Source of the DNA: Bacillus sp. T3
Lineage (GTDB): Bacteria > Bacillota > Bacilli > Bacillales > Cytobacillaceae
Direction of reading: 5' to 3'
DNA length: 64,000 nt
Assembly (NCBI RefSeq): GCF_033449965.1
Contig: NZ_CP137761.1
Coordinates: 1,426,001 to 1,490,000, forward strand
Shown here: one piece after another, positions 7,863 through 16,361 of the stretch
Numbering within the stretch: the stretch's first letter is position 1
Layout of the letters: each line of letters starts with the position of its first letter
Notes under the pieces: model-generated
What the model saw: the letters and a program-made list of their open reading frames with translations, nothing else
What the model was told of the DNA's origin: nothing
Databases searched by the model: none
Translations under genes and position numbers: made by a program

Positions 7863-8330
7863 TAAGAGCATAATAAGCATAATTTACCAATTTTAAACTA
7901 TGATGTCTTACACTTTATACGTTTTCTTTGGAAATACCCTTTACTTCAGTTACTTTCTTTCTCTAAACAACATATATGCATAACTCTAAACCAAAACGTA
8001 AGTATGAAGGAAGCTACGATGAATGTAATCAGAATAGCAGAATGGAAAGTGAAAGGTATTCATTACTTTATGCTTTGGACAGAGATAGGGAAACACCTTT
8101 TTAACGAATAAGTTAACCAATATATGGAGGAATTGATAAGTAAGTATCAAAACGTTATAAAAGAAAATCATCCATTTCGAAAAATTTTTTACTATTTATT
8201 TTATTCTACTAAAAAACTGATAAAACCTCTAGGCTGAAGGAATTTCTTTTGTTAGGAATCAAATATTTATTCATATACTAAATTTTATTGGATTGCAATG
8301 TATTAAATGCAGGTGGACATAATAGAAAAT
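7863..8330. other. Intergenic stretch without a convincing gene
   Basis: This AT-rich 470 bp separates divergent yqhP and yqhR. In B. subtilis yqhQ lies here. No DUF1385-like frame is visible. A 30-codon frame at about 8021-8113, preceded by GAAGGAAG, is too short to call. Confidence 0.5.
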
Positions 8331-8343
8331 GGAGGTGTATAAA

Positions 8344-8847
8344 ATGGCGGAAGATCAAGCGAAATTGGAGCAATCACAACGTGAAAAGCCATTATCTTTT
8401 CTTGCGATGGTAATGACAATTGGATTTGTAGGAGGTCTGCTATGGAGTTCGTTAGCATATTTAGCGTATGTGTTTCATTTCACAGAAATCAGGCCAAATG
8501 TAATTATTGAACCATGGACAATTGGTGCATGGAAGGAAGAATGGTTAGGAACAGTTATTTCGATTATTTTAATCGGAATTATTTCGATAGGCGCAGCAAT
8601 TCTTTACTACATTTCATTAAGAAAATTTAACAACATGTATGTCGGAATAGGATATGGAGTGGTGTTGTTTTTACTTGTATTCTTTGTCTTAAATCCGATC
8701 TTTCCTGGAATTAATCCTTTTATTGAATTAAAAAGAATGACGATTATGACCTCGGTCTGTATATATATCTTATATGGAGTTTTTGTTGGTTATTCCATAT
8801 CTTATGAGGAAAATGAAATTCGAAAACTTGAGAATGAACATGGGTAA
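8344..8847 (+). CDS. yqhR: YqhR family membrane protein
   Basis: A 167-residue integral membrane protein with four predicted transmembrane helices (about residues 20-42, 68-90, 95-116 and 130-150) and a charged C-terminus. The ATG at 8344 has a perfect GGAGGTG site; an ATG at 8329 lies in front of that site. It matches YqhR of Bacillus by size, topology and position upstream of yqhT. Function is not known. The usual downstream neighbour aroQ (yqhS) is absent here. Confidence 0.72.
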   Translation: MAEDQAKLEQSQREKPLSFLAMVMTIGFVGGLLWSSLAYLAYVFHFTEIRPNVIIEPWTIGAWKEEWLGTVISIILIGIISIGAAILYYISLRKFNNMYVGIGYGVVLFLLVFFVLNPIFPGINPFIELKRMTIMTSVCIYILYGVFVGYSISYEENEIRKLENEHG

Positions 8848-9042
8848 TTAGTAATTTAGGTGCATGTAATAGTGAACAAAAAAATTTTTATGTTAGAATG
8901 AATTTATTGAAATGGGGACTTTGCTCTAAGGAAAGGGAGAGGGGATTTTAATTTAAATTTCATACATAGCTACAACTTGTTTCGCTGAAAAAAATGAAGG
9001 ATTTGATTCCATTGTTAAGGCAAAAGGAGAGGGGATAGTCTC

Positions 9043-10104
9043 ATGGATAAAATTGAAAAATTGCGGTCCCAGTTTGAAAATCTCGGGATAGACGGAGTAC
9101 TCATTACAAGTCCTTATAATCGCCGCTATATGACGAACTTTACAGGTAGCGCTGGTGTCGTTCTTATTACAGGCAACCGGGCATTGTTTATTACAGATTT
9201 TCGTTATATTGAACAGGCAACCAAACAATGTGAGGGCTATACAATTGTTAAACACGGACCTTCAATCATTTCGGAAATTGCTGCTCAAGCTGAAAAAATA
9301 GGAATAAAGAAGCTTGGGTTTGAGCAAGATTTTGTTTCATTTTCGTCCTATAAAGCCTATCAGGATGCTGTTAAAGCGGAATTAGTTCCAATTTCCGGTA
9401 TAATTGAAAAGTTGCGCTTGATTAAGACGGATTCAGAGATTAAGATATTAAAGGAAGCTGCCGATATCGCTGATGCGGCATTTAAACACATATTAGATTA
9501 CATACGCCCTGGGCTTACTGAGCTAGAGGTGTCAAATGAACTTGAGTTCTTTATGAGAAAAGCAGGTGCAACAGCATCTTCCTTTGATACAATTGTGGCT
9601 TCTGGATATCGTTCAGCCCTTCCACATGGTGTTGCCAGTGATAAAGTAATTGAAAAGGGTGATTTAATCACGCTTGATTACGGTGCCTATTACAAAGGCT
9701 ATGTTTCCGATATCACTCGAACTGTTTCTGTAGGTAAACCTGACCCAAAACTAAAAGAAATATATGAGGTTGTTCTTGAAGCGCAACTTCGTGGGGTGGA
9801 AGGCATTAAGCCAGGCATGACCGGAAAAGAAGCAGACGCTTTAACGAGAAACTATATTACTGAAAAAGGGTACGGGGAATATTTTGGTCATTCAACGGGG
9901 CACGGAATTGGACTAGAAGTTCATGAAGGTCCAGCCCTTTCCATTAAATCTGATCTTAAATTAGAACCGGGAATGGTCGTAACGATTGAGCCTGGGATCT
10001 ATATTCCTGGACTTGGTGGCGTACGGATTGAAGATGACACTTTAATTACAGAGGAACACAATGAACTGTTGACACACTCAACAAAAGAATTAATGGTTCT
10101 TTAA
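9043..10104 (+). CDS. yqhT: Xaa-Pro aminopeptidase family protein (M24) YqhT
   Basis: A 353-residue metallopeptidase expected to release N-terminal residues preceding proline. Residues 1-125 form the creatinase-like N-domain; 130-350 form the pita-bread catalytic domain. Metal-ligand motifs are visible: LDYGAYYKGYVSDITR (two Asp), GHSTGHGIGLEVHE (His), TIEPGIYIPG (Glu) and VRIEDD (Glu). The start follows AAAGGAGAGG. It lies 25 nt upstream of efp, as in B. subtilis, and the two are probably cotranscribed. Linkage to efp is a conserved Firmicute feature. Confidence 0.92.
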   Translation: MDKIEKLRSQFENLGIDGVLITSPYNRRYMTNFTGSAGVVLITGNRALFITDFRYIEQATKQCEGYTIVKHGPSIISEIAAQAEKIGIKKLGFEQDFVSFSSYKAYQDAVKAELVPISGIIEKLRLIKTDSEIKILKEAADIADAAFKHILDYIRPGLTELEVSNELEFFMRKAGATASSFDTIVASGYRSALPHGVASDKVIEKGDLITLDYGAYYKGYVSDITRTVSVGKPDPKLKEIYEVVLEAQLRGVEGIKPGMTGKEADALTRNYITEKGYGEYFGHSTGHGIGLEVHEGPALSIKSDLKLEPGMVVTIEPGIYIPGLGGVRIEDDTLITEEHNELLTHSTKELMVL

Positions 10105-10129
10105 CTGAAAATTTAGGAGGATATTTTTC

Positions 10130-10687
10130 ATGATTTCTGTAAACGATTTTCGTACTGGATTAACAATCGAGGTAGACGGCTCAATTTGGCGCGTCATGGA
10201 TTTCCAACACGTAAAACCTGGGAAAGGAGCAGCGTTCGTACGTTCAAAGCTTCGTAACCTACGTAATGGTGCTATTCAAGAAAAAACTTTCCGTGCTGGT
10301 GAAAAAGTAGCTAAGGCTCAAATTGATAACCGCAGAATGCAATATTTATATGCAAGTGGGGATCAGCATGTTTTTATGGACAACGAATCATATGAACAAA
10401 TTGAATTGCCAGCAAATTCGATTGAATATGAATTGAAATATCTAAAAGAAAACATGGAAGTATCGATTATGATGTATCATGGTGAAACACTTGGTGTAGA
10501 ACTTCCAAATACGGTTGAACTAGAAGTAACTGAAACTGAGCCAGGAATTAAAGGTGATACAGCTTCAGGTGGTACAAAGCCAGCGACAGTTGAAACAGGT
10601 CTTATTGTGCAAGTACCATTCTTCGTAAATCAAGGGGATCGCTTAATTGTCAACACAACTGACGGTAGCTACGTATCTCGTGCTTAA
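10130..10687 (+). CDS. efp: Translation elongation factor P
   Basis: A 185-residue EF-P of standard length with KOW-like domain I and two OB domains. It relieves ribosome stalling at polyproline stretches. The tip loop VKPGKGAAF puts lysine at position 32, the residue modified in Bacillus EF-P. The C-terminal signature GDTASGGTKPA and VPFFVNQGD are present. The ribosome binding site is TTAGGAGG. A terminator ends the yqhT-efp unit; in B. subtilis yqhV and spoIIIA follow, but here a cytochrome island intervenes. Confidence 0.97.
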   Translation: MISVNDFRTGLTIEVDGSIWRVMDFQHVKPGKGAAFVRSKLRNLRNGAIQEKTFRAGEKVAKAQIDNRRMQYLYASGDQHVFMDNESYEQIELPANSIEYELKYLKENMEVSIMMYHGETLGVELPNTVELEVTETEPGIKGDTASGGTKPATVETGLIVQVPFFVNQGDRLIVNTTDGSYVSRA

Positions 10688-10700
10688 TAGTTAATAATGC

Positions 10701-10739
10701 AAACCTTCATTCGTTATAGCAACGGATGGAGGTTTTTTC
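10701..10739 (+). terminator. Terminator of yqhT-efp
   Basis: AAACCTTCATTCGTT and AACGGATGGAGGTTT form an interrupted stem around ATAGC, followed by six T residues. Confidence 0.85.
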
Positions 10740-10876
10740 TTTAGGTCATATAATATTGGCGTATATTTCTTCACTAAATAGTAATAATTAAAATGTTATG
10801 AGTAGGAATTCTGTTGTTAAAATATTCATGTAATCTGTTCATTCATCATCAACAACACCTAAGTAAGGGGAATGTT

Positions 10877-11530
10877 ATGAAGAAAATACTCATTGGCATT
10901 TATATTTTAGTAACAATAGGTATTATTATCGTAATTAGCAATAGCAGTTTATTAACTCCAAAGAACCAAAAAGCGATTGAAGCTGGTGAAAGGATTTATC
11001 AACAGCAATGCTCTGCTTGTCACGGAGATAATGGAAAAGGCCAAGGTGCGAAAGAAGGCACTGCACTCAATAACCAGCATTTCCTAAACACTTATACAGA
11101 CAAAGATCTATTTAATCAAGTAAAATACGGCAGAGAAGGTTCTGTTATGCCAGCTTATGGTGCAAATCTTAGTGAAGAGGATATAAATAATGTCGTCGCT
11201 TATATGAGAAACTGGCAGAAAAAATCGATTGAGATGGATGTTCCAGAAAAAATAAGTGGAGATCCAGAGAGCGGGAAGAAGCATTATGATTTGTTCTGTG
11301 CAAGCTGTCACGGAATTGACGGAGCAGGTAAGAAAAAGATGGGGACAGTTTTAGTGAGCCCACAAAAATTGCAATATACAACAAATGAACAACTTTGGAT
11401 GAGCACAGCATATGGTCGCGAAGAAACAAGAATGGGACCATCGTTAAAAGGTTTAGAGGGTGTAAGACAATTAAGCAAACAAGATATTAATGATATTGTC
11501 ATGTACATTCGATACATGCAAGGTAAATAA
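10877..11530 (+). CDS. Membrane-anchored diheme cytochrome c
   Basis: A 217-residue protein with an N-terminal uncleaved-anchor-like segment (about residues 4-20) and two class I cytochrome c domains. Heme motifs are CSACH (C45, C48, H49) and CASCH (C141, C144, H145). Likely sixth ligands are M91 (SVMPAYG) and M186 (RMGPSL). Each domain ends in the family's INNVVAYM or INDIVMYI helix. The ATG at 10877 has a TAAGGGGA site; an earlier in-frame start at 10814 lacks one. Both hemes would face outside the membrane. The Ccm genes next door are the obvious maturation machinery. The electron partner is unknown. Confidence 0.88.
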   Translation: MKKILIGIYILVTIGIIIVISNSSLLTPKNQKAIEAGERIYQQQCSACHGDNGKGQGAKEGTALNNQHFLNTYTDKDLFNQVKYGREGSVMPAYGANLSEEDINNVVAYMRNWQKKSIEMDVPEKISGDPESGKKHYDLFCASCHGIDGAGKKKMGTVLVSPQKLQYTTNEQLWMSTAYGREETRMGPSLKGLEGVRQLSKQDINDIVMYIRYMQGK

Positions 11531-11536
11531 AATTTG

Positions 11537-11568
11537 AACTGACACTTTTATTTAAGTGTCAGTTTTTT
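11537..11568 (+). terminator. Terminator of the diheme cytochrome gene
   Basis: AACTGACACTT, loop TTATTT, and AAGTGTCAGTT, followed by a T run. Confidence 0.9.
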
Positions 11569-11924
11569 CGTATCTGTTAGGAGGCTTTAGTAGAAGACCT
11601 TCTTGAATTTATATTTGCTGATTATTCCAATAACTTTTTGTTATAAAAAATTCAAATATCACATAGGTGTGTAAGCGTTAATTATATTAATATTCCTTTT
11701 GTAATCCTTTGCTTAAAATGGCTCTTTACTAAAAAATGGTGGAAAAATAAGTTATCAAGCTCGCAAATGTGAATATTTTTTGATTTTTATATGGCAAAAA
11801 ACTAACGATTTAAGCATTTAACAAAATGTTCACCGGTACTGCGGTGCAAGACACCCATAAAGGATTATAGTTTTTCTAAGGGGATTATAGTAAAAACAGA
11901 TTTGTTTTCACGAGGAGGAGTAAA
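11569..11924. other. Intergenic region ahead of the ccm cluster
   Basis: This AT-rich 356 bp holds no gene. It presumably contains the ccm promoter. I looked for FNR-type TGTGA-N6-TCACA and Rex-type sites and found only half matches. The start of the next gene has a GAGGAGG site at about 11912. Confidence 0.45.
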
Positions 11925-12986
11925 ATGCTTACTAGATTAGCATCATTTGTTATCACAATATTATTTTTTCTGAATTTAGCGATTCCAAGCGCAGATGCTG
12001 CGGGAAGCTTTCCAACAGACAATTTTCCGTATAAAGAAATGCAAATTCAAGTAATGCCTGAATTTGACTACCCAGAAAAATGGCCAGAAGATCAACCATC
12101 TTTATTGGTAGGGTATTATGGAACATTTACGAATAAAACAGGCAAGGATTATACTGGGGAAATTGAATTTCCAGCTCCAGTAAACGATAAAAACTTTGAA
12201 GTGTATTTAGTTGCTGAGTTTCCGAATGAAACGGACCCAGAGGTTCAAAGACCTTTTGAAATCGATAAAGATAAGGGTGTTATTACCTGGAAACCACAAG
12301 GTGCAATCAAAAAAGATAAAACTTATAGTTTCGTAGTAGAGTACTATACAAACCCATTCGAAGTAAAAGACAATAAAACATTTAGCTTTAATTATGCGAA
12401 CCCTGCAGATACAGAAAAATTAGATATTATTCTTTATGCTCCATTAAAATCAAAGGATTTTAAAGCGGAGCCTGCTGCAACAAGTACATCGGAAAGTGAT
12501 TATGGTGAAAAGCTCAATATTTACCAATATACGAATAAGAAAAAGGGCGAAGCGGTAAATATTACAGCTTCTTATGTGAAAAAAGATAACAAATCTACAT
12601 TGTCCGTGATAAGTGAACAATCACCACCAGATGATGAAAATCATAGTGGGACTACTGCAACTGAGCAAGTGACAAACAATTCTAAGGACAGTAAAGCATC
12701 ATCTGATCAACCGATTATTGGTATGGGTGGAGCGATTGTTATTGGACTTTCCATTATCATTTTTGGTGTATTTGTGTTTCTTGGCTTAAGAGGGAATACA
12801 CGTAGTTCTAAACAAACAGGAACGAAAGCAAAAAAAGTTTCTACTAAAAAATCAAGCCTTGATAAGCAACCACAAAAGGGAGCGAAAAAGGACTCAACTG
12901 ATCATAAAAAGAAGCTAAGATCGATGTTAATCAATGGGGAAATTGATGAAGAAACGTATGAAAAAGAACTAGAAAAATTGGGGTAA
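11925..12986 (+). CDS. Unassigned exported, membrane-anchored protein at the head of the ccm cluster
   Basis: I do not recognise this 353-residue protein. It has a signal peptide (about 1-25, ending SADAAG), a beta-rich extracytoplasmic domain to about 220 (motifs KMQIQVMPEFDYPE-like, GEIEFPAPV, ITWKPQG), an acidic Ser/Thr linker, a transmembrane helix (about 264-285) and a basic cytoplasmic tail. The tail ends in a helical hairpin with LINGEIDEETYEKELEKL, a SHOCT-like pattern. It lies 13 nt before ccmE. The product of 16358 has the same plan, so the pair may be accessory subunits of the heme machinery. That role is inference. Confidence 0.8.
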   Translation: MLTRLASFVITILFFLNLAIPSADAAGSFPTDNFPYKEMQIQVMPEFDYPEKWPEDQPSLLVGYYGTFTNKTGKDYTGEIEFPAPVNDKNFEVYLVAEFPNETDPEVQRPFEIDKDKGVITWKPQGAIKKDKTYSFVVEYYTNPFEVKDNKTFSFNYANPADTEKLDIILYAPLKSKDFKAEPAATSTSESDYGEKLNIYQYTNKKKGEAVNITASYVKKDNKSTLSVISEQSPPDDENHSGTTATEQVTNNSKDSKASSDQPIIGMGGAIVIGLSIIIFGVFVFLGLRGNTRSSKQTGTKAKKVSTKKSSLDKQPQKGAKKDSTDHKKKLRSMLINGEIDEETYEKELEKLG

Positions 12987-12999
12987 AGGGGAAACGGAC

Positions 13000-13458
13000 A
13001 TGAAAAAAAATACGATTGTCATGCTGGGCGGTTTTATCATTGCTGGTGCGATTATTTTCCTTCTAATGGCTGCTACACCTGGTTCAAGTGGAGTCGAACT
13101 AAAGATGGATGAATTGTTAAAAAATCAGGAAAAATATCGTGATGGATATTTTGTTACCGTGGAAGGCTTGCTTATTGAAGATACCATCAAATGGGACGCA
13201 GATAAAATTGAATTGAAATTTGATGTAAAAGACAATAACGGTAATATCATGCATGTTATCCATAATGGAGTAAAACCAGATAACTTCGCTGAAGGTGTTA
13301 TTTGTATCCTTCAAGGTGCCCCTACTGAAAAGGACACTTTTGTAGCGGAAACTGTAAAGACACGCTGTCCATCAAAGTACGAAGGTCAGGACATGAAAAA
13401 CTATGATCCAGAAACTCACAAGGACAAGCTTGGCAAAAAGCCTTCCAACGAAGAATAA
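13000..13458 (+). CDS. ccmE: Heme chaperone CcmE, cysteine variant
   Basis: A 152-residue CcmE: an N-terminal membrane anchor (about 6-25) then the OB-fold domain (FVTVEGLL, KFDVKDNNGNIMHVIHNG, NFAEGVICILQG). CcmE carries heme from CcmC to CcmF. In classical CcmE heme attaches to His in an HxxxY motif; here the motif is CPSKY (C123, Y127), the CxxxY form described for archaea, some Gram-positives and Desulfovibrio. Its context (ccmF, H, A, B, C, D) supports the assignment. It starts at ATG 13000 after AAAGGGGAAACGG, 13 nt after the previous gene. Confidence 0.88.
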   Translation: MKKNTIVMLGGFIIAGAIIFLLMAATPGSSGVELKMDELLKNQEKYRDGYFVTVEGLLIEDTIKWDADKIELKFDVKDNNGNIMHVIHNGVKPDNFAEGVICILQGAPTEKDTFVAETVKTRCPSKYEGQDMKNYDPETHKDKLGKKPSNEE

Positions 13459-13484
13459 CAGGCCAAAGAAAAGAAGGTGACGTA

Positions 13485-15466
13485 ATGTATTTATTTGCTA
13501 ATGCAACGATTTATATCGGTTTTGCACTTGCAATTTATTCATTGCTGATTATGACATTAGGAATCAGCACAAAAAATCAAAAATATATTAACAGCGGTAA
13601 AGGTGGCGTCATTGCCCTTCTTGTTACATCATCTTTTGCAATGATAACCCTACTTTATTTCCTTGGAACATCCGCATTTGAGTACAAGTATGTAAGTGAT
13701 TATACAAGTAGTGACCTGCCGTTAATTTATAAATTGACAGCATTATGGGCTGGAAATTCCGGCTCACTACTCTTGTGGACATTTTTCTTAACTCTTTATA
13801 CAACAATGGTAACTTTCTCACGAAAGATGAAAGGGAACCCAATGGTTCCTTATATTGCATCCATCCTATTAGCAAATGGAGTTTTCTTCTTCTTTATCCT
13901 TGGTTTTGTTGCCAGACCTTTTGAAGTGTTAGCAACGATTCCAACAGAAGGAAGAGGTTTAAATCCGATGCTGCAAAATCCGGGATGATTATTCACCCGG
14001 TAACGTTATATCTTGGATACGTTGGGTTAGCTGTACCATTTGCCTTCGCAATGGCAGCTCTAATCTTGAAAAACACAGATGATTTCTGGATTAAAATGAC
14101 GAGACGCTGGACAATTATCGCTTGGTTATTCCTAAGTTTAGGGAATATATTCGGTGGTCAATGGGCGTACGTAGAGCTTGGTTGGGGCGGATACTGGGCA
14201 TGGGATCCTGTTGAAAATGCATCATTCATGCCTTGGTTAACAGCGACGGCCTTCCTACATTCCGTGATGATTCAAGAGCGTAAAAACATGCTCAAAGTGT
14301 GGAATATTTGCTTAATTGTCGTGTCCTATGCATTGACACTTTTTGGTACATTCCTAGTAAGAAGTGGTGTGTTAACCTCTGTTCATGCTTTTGCAGATTC
14401 TAATTTAGGTCTGTACTTCTTAATCTTTATGGGAGTAGCCGTTATTTTAGCTATGTATGTGCTGATGAGCCGCTACAACTTAATTAAGCGGAGTGCAGGA
14501 CAATTTACTTCCTATGTTTCAAAGGAAAGTAGCTTCTTAATCAACAACTTATTATTAGTTGGTTCGGCATTCGCGGTATTCTGGGGCACGATTTTTCCAC
14601 TAGTGTCTGAAGCCGTTCGTGGAACAAAAGTAACAGTGGGGATTCCATTCTTTAACACTGTACAAGCACCAATTCTTTTATCCATGATGTTCGTAATGGC
14701 TGTATGTCCACTGCTTGCATGGCAAAGATCAACGATTAAGAATTTAAAGAAAAATTTCTTAATTCCAGCTATTGTCAGCATCGTTGGGATGACGCTAATG
14801 GTTGTACTAGGCATGCAAAAAGCCTGGGCAGTAATTGGCTACGGTGTAATTGTTCTCTTGTTTGTAACTCATTACTTTGAATTCTACCGTGGTGTGAAAG
14901 CACGAAGAAAAATGACTGGCGAAAATCCGGCAGTTGCCTTGTATCGCTTAATGACAAAAAATCGCCGTCGTTACGGTGGTTATCTAGTTCACTTCGGTAT
15001 TGCCTTTATCACGATGGGAATTATCGGTTCACAAAACTATGATTTAGAGACAATGAAAACAATAGCAATTGGTGAGTCAATTGAAATAAAAGATTACAAG
15101 CTTGTATACGATAACCTAGATCAACGTAGTGAAGGTGTTAATGATATTGTCTATGCTGATTTAACTGTATTTAAAAATGGCGAAAGAATTGGTAGCTTTG
15201 AGCCTGAAAAGGTCTTCTACGGTAACTGGGAACAACCATCAACAGAACCGGCAATCAGCAGCACCGTCATGGAAGATTTATATATTGTCTTAAGTGCATG
15301 GGAAGACGATGGTCGTGCAACCTTTATTGTTAAGGTAAATCCAATGATGAATTGGCTATGGGCTGGTTCTTTCTTAATCGTAATTGGTTCATTGTTTGCA
15401 GTTTGGACAGGAAAGCACGGAAATATTACCCCAAGGTATACCGGTGTAATGAAAGAGGTGTCTTAA
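13485..15466 (+). CDS. ccmF: Heme lyase subunit CcmF, split by a -1 frameshift near 13984
   Basis: CcmF ligates heme to apocytochrome c with CcmH. The first frame (13485-13988) ends GRGLNPMLQNPG-stop. The second (13985-15466) begins MIIHPVTLYLGYVG. In intact CcmF these join as LNPxLQNPGMIIHP, so one base is missing at CCGGGATG. The joined protein is about 659 residues and full length. The heme-handling tryptophan-rich motif GGYWAWDPVENASF is intact, as are the many transmembrane helices. The ATGA overlap could allow coupled translation of two pieces, but the many other indels nearby make a sequencing error likelier. The ribosome binding site is AAGAAGGTGA. Confidence 0.88.
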
Positions 15467-15467
15467 G

Positions 15468-15977
15468 GTGAACAAAAAGTTTTCTATAGGAATCCTCATC
15501 ATTCTGTTTATTTTTCAAGGCGCATTTGCGGTTTTTGGGGCAGAAAATAAATCAATTGATATTAAATCAAAAGAATTTAAAGCAGTGGCTTCTCAATTTA
15601 TCTGTACGTGTGGATGTGGCCAAGATCATTATTCATGTGATATGGCAGGCTGTAAGAACACGGAAGCGTTCAAAGCTGAGCTAGTTGACATGATGGAAAA
15701 AGGCATGGACAAGGATGAAATCCGTGAATACTATGTCAAGGCATTAGGCGAAGAAATACTAACTGCACCTGTGAAGAGTGGCTTTAGTCTAACTGCTTGG
15801 GTTCTTCCATTTGCAGCCATTGGTGGCGCTGGTACTGGCATCTTCTTCATTATTCGTAAATGGGTAAAGAAAAATGGTAATAGTGAAGAAATGGTAGCAG
15901 ACGACCAAGAGAAGGATGAAATCGAAGAAGAGATTTTATCAAGCATAATTGAAGAAGAACGAAAAAAGTATTTGTAG
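15468..15977 (+). CDS. ccmH: CcmH-type cytochrome c maturation protein
   Basis: A 169-residue protein: signal peptide (about 1-24), an extracytoplasmic helical bundle, one transmembrane segment (about 107-128) and an acidic cytoplasmic tail. CcmH reduces or holds the apocytochrome CXXCH cysteines. Instead of the classical LRCxxC it has FICTCGCGQDHYSCDMAGC, with C46, C48, C50, C57 and C62. This cysteine-rich form occurs in CcmH-like proteins outside Proteobacteria. The start is GTG at 15468, two bases after the ccmF stop, with AAAGAGGTG as ribosome binding site. The extra cysteines might bind metal; that is conjecture. Confidence 0.82.
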   Translation: MNKKFSIGILIILFIFQGAFAVFGAENKSIDIKSKEFKAVASQFICTCGCGQDHYSCDMAGCKNTEAFKAELVDMMEKGMDKDEIREYYVKALGEEILTAPVKSGFSLTAWVLPFAAIGGAGTGIFFIIRKWVKKNGNSEEMVADDQEKDEIEEEILSSIIEEERKKYL

Positions 15978-15980
15978 GAT

Positions 15981-16361
15981 GTGAACAGTATGGAGATTTC
16001 GATCATCTCAATGGTTTTAACGGCCATTCTTGCATTAAGCTGCTTCTTTCTTGTATTGGCCCCGTTTTTTAATTGGAACCTATTTTCAATTAACGAAGGC
16101 TATAAGCTAGAAAAAACATCAGATAAAGAAGCCTTATTAACAACGCTGAATGAAATAGAATTTGAGCATAAGATGGGTAAATTATCTGAGTCTGATTATA
16201 AAAATTTAAAAAAGCAATATGAAACAGAAGTATCTAAAATTTTGAAATCGGAAGAAACAAATTTCAAAACGAATGTGAACGCAAGTGTAATGGCAGACGT
16301 AGAGCGCGAAATAGAAGCAGCGCTTAACCGTAATCGTCAAAAGAAGGAGGAAGGGAAATGA
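15981..16361 (+). CDS. CcmI-like membrane-anchored protein
   Basis: A 126-residue protein with one N-terminal transmembrane helix (about 5-27) and a charged helical domain. The segment LLTTLNEIEFEHKMGKLSES, then DYKNLKKQYE, matches the N-terminal signature of CcmI/CycH, which passes apocytochrome to the heme lyase. The long TPR domain of proteobacterial CcmI is missing, so this is a short form. It starts three bases after ccmH and overlaps the next gene by ATGA, indicating translational coupling. The motif recurs in the tails of the proteins encoded at 11925 and 16358. Confidence 0.68.
   Translation: MNSMEISIISMVLTAILALSCFFLVLAPFFNWNLFSINEGYKLEKTSDKEALLTTLNEIEFEHKMGKLSESDYKNLKKQYETEVSKILKSEETNFKTNVNASVMADVEREIEAALNRNRQKKEEGK

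Noticed and set aside
8021..8113. A 30-codon frame between yqhP and yqhR preceded by GAAGGAAG
   Set aside because: Too short, no recognisable motif and no terminator; could be a gene remnant but not supportable.
7986..8171. A 61-residue reverse-strand frame in the yqhP-yqhR gap
   Set aside because: No ribosome binding site and composition typical of AT-rich non-coding DNA.
11569..11924. FNR or Rex operator before the ccm cluster
   Set aside because: Only isolated half sites (TGTGA, TTCAC) were found; no two-fold palindrome with correct spacing.
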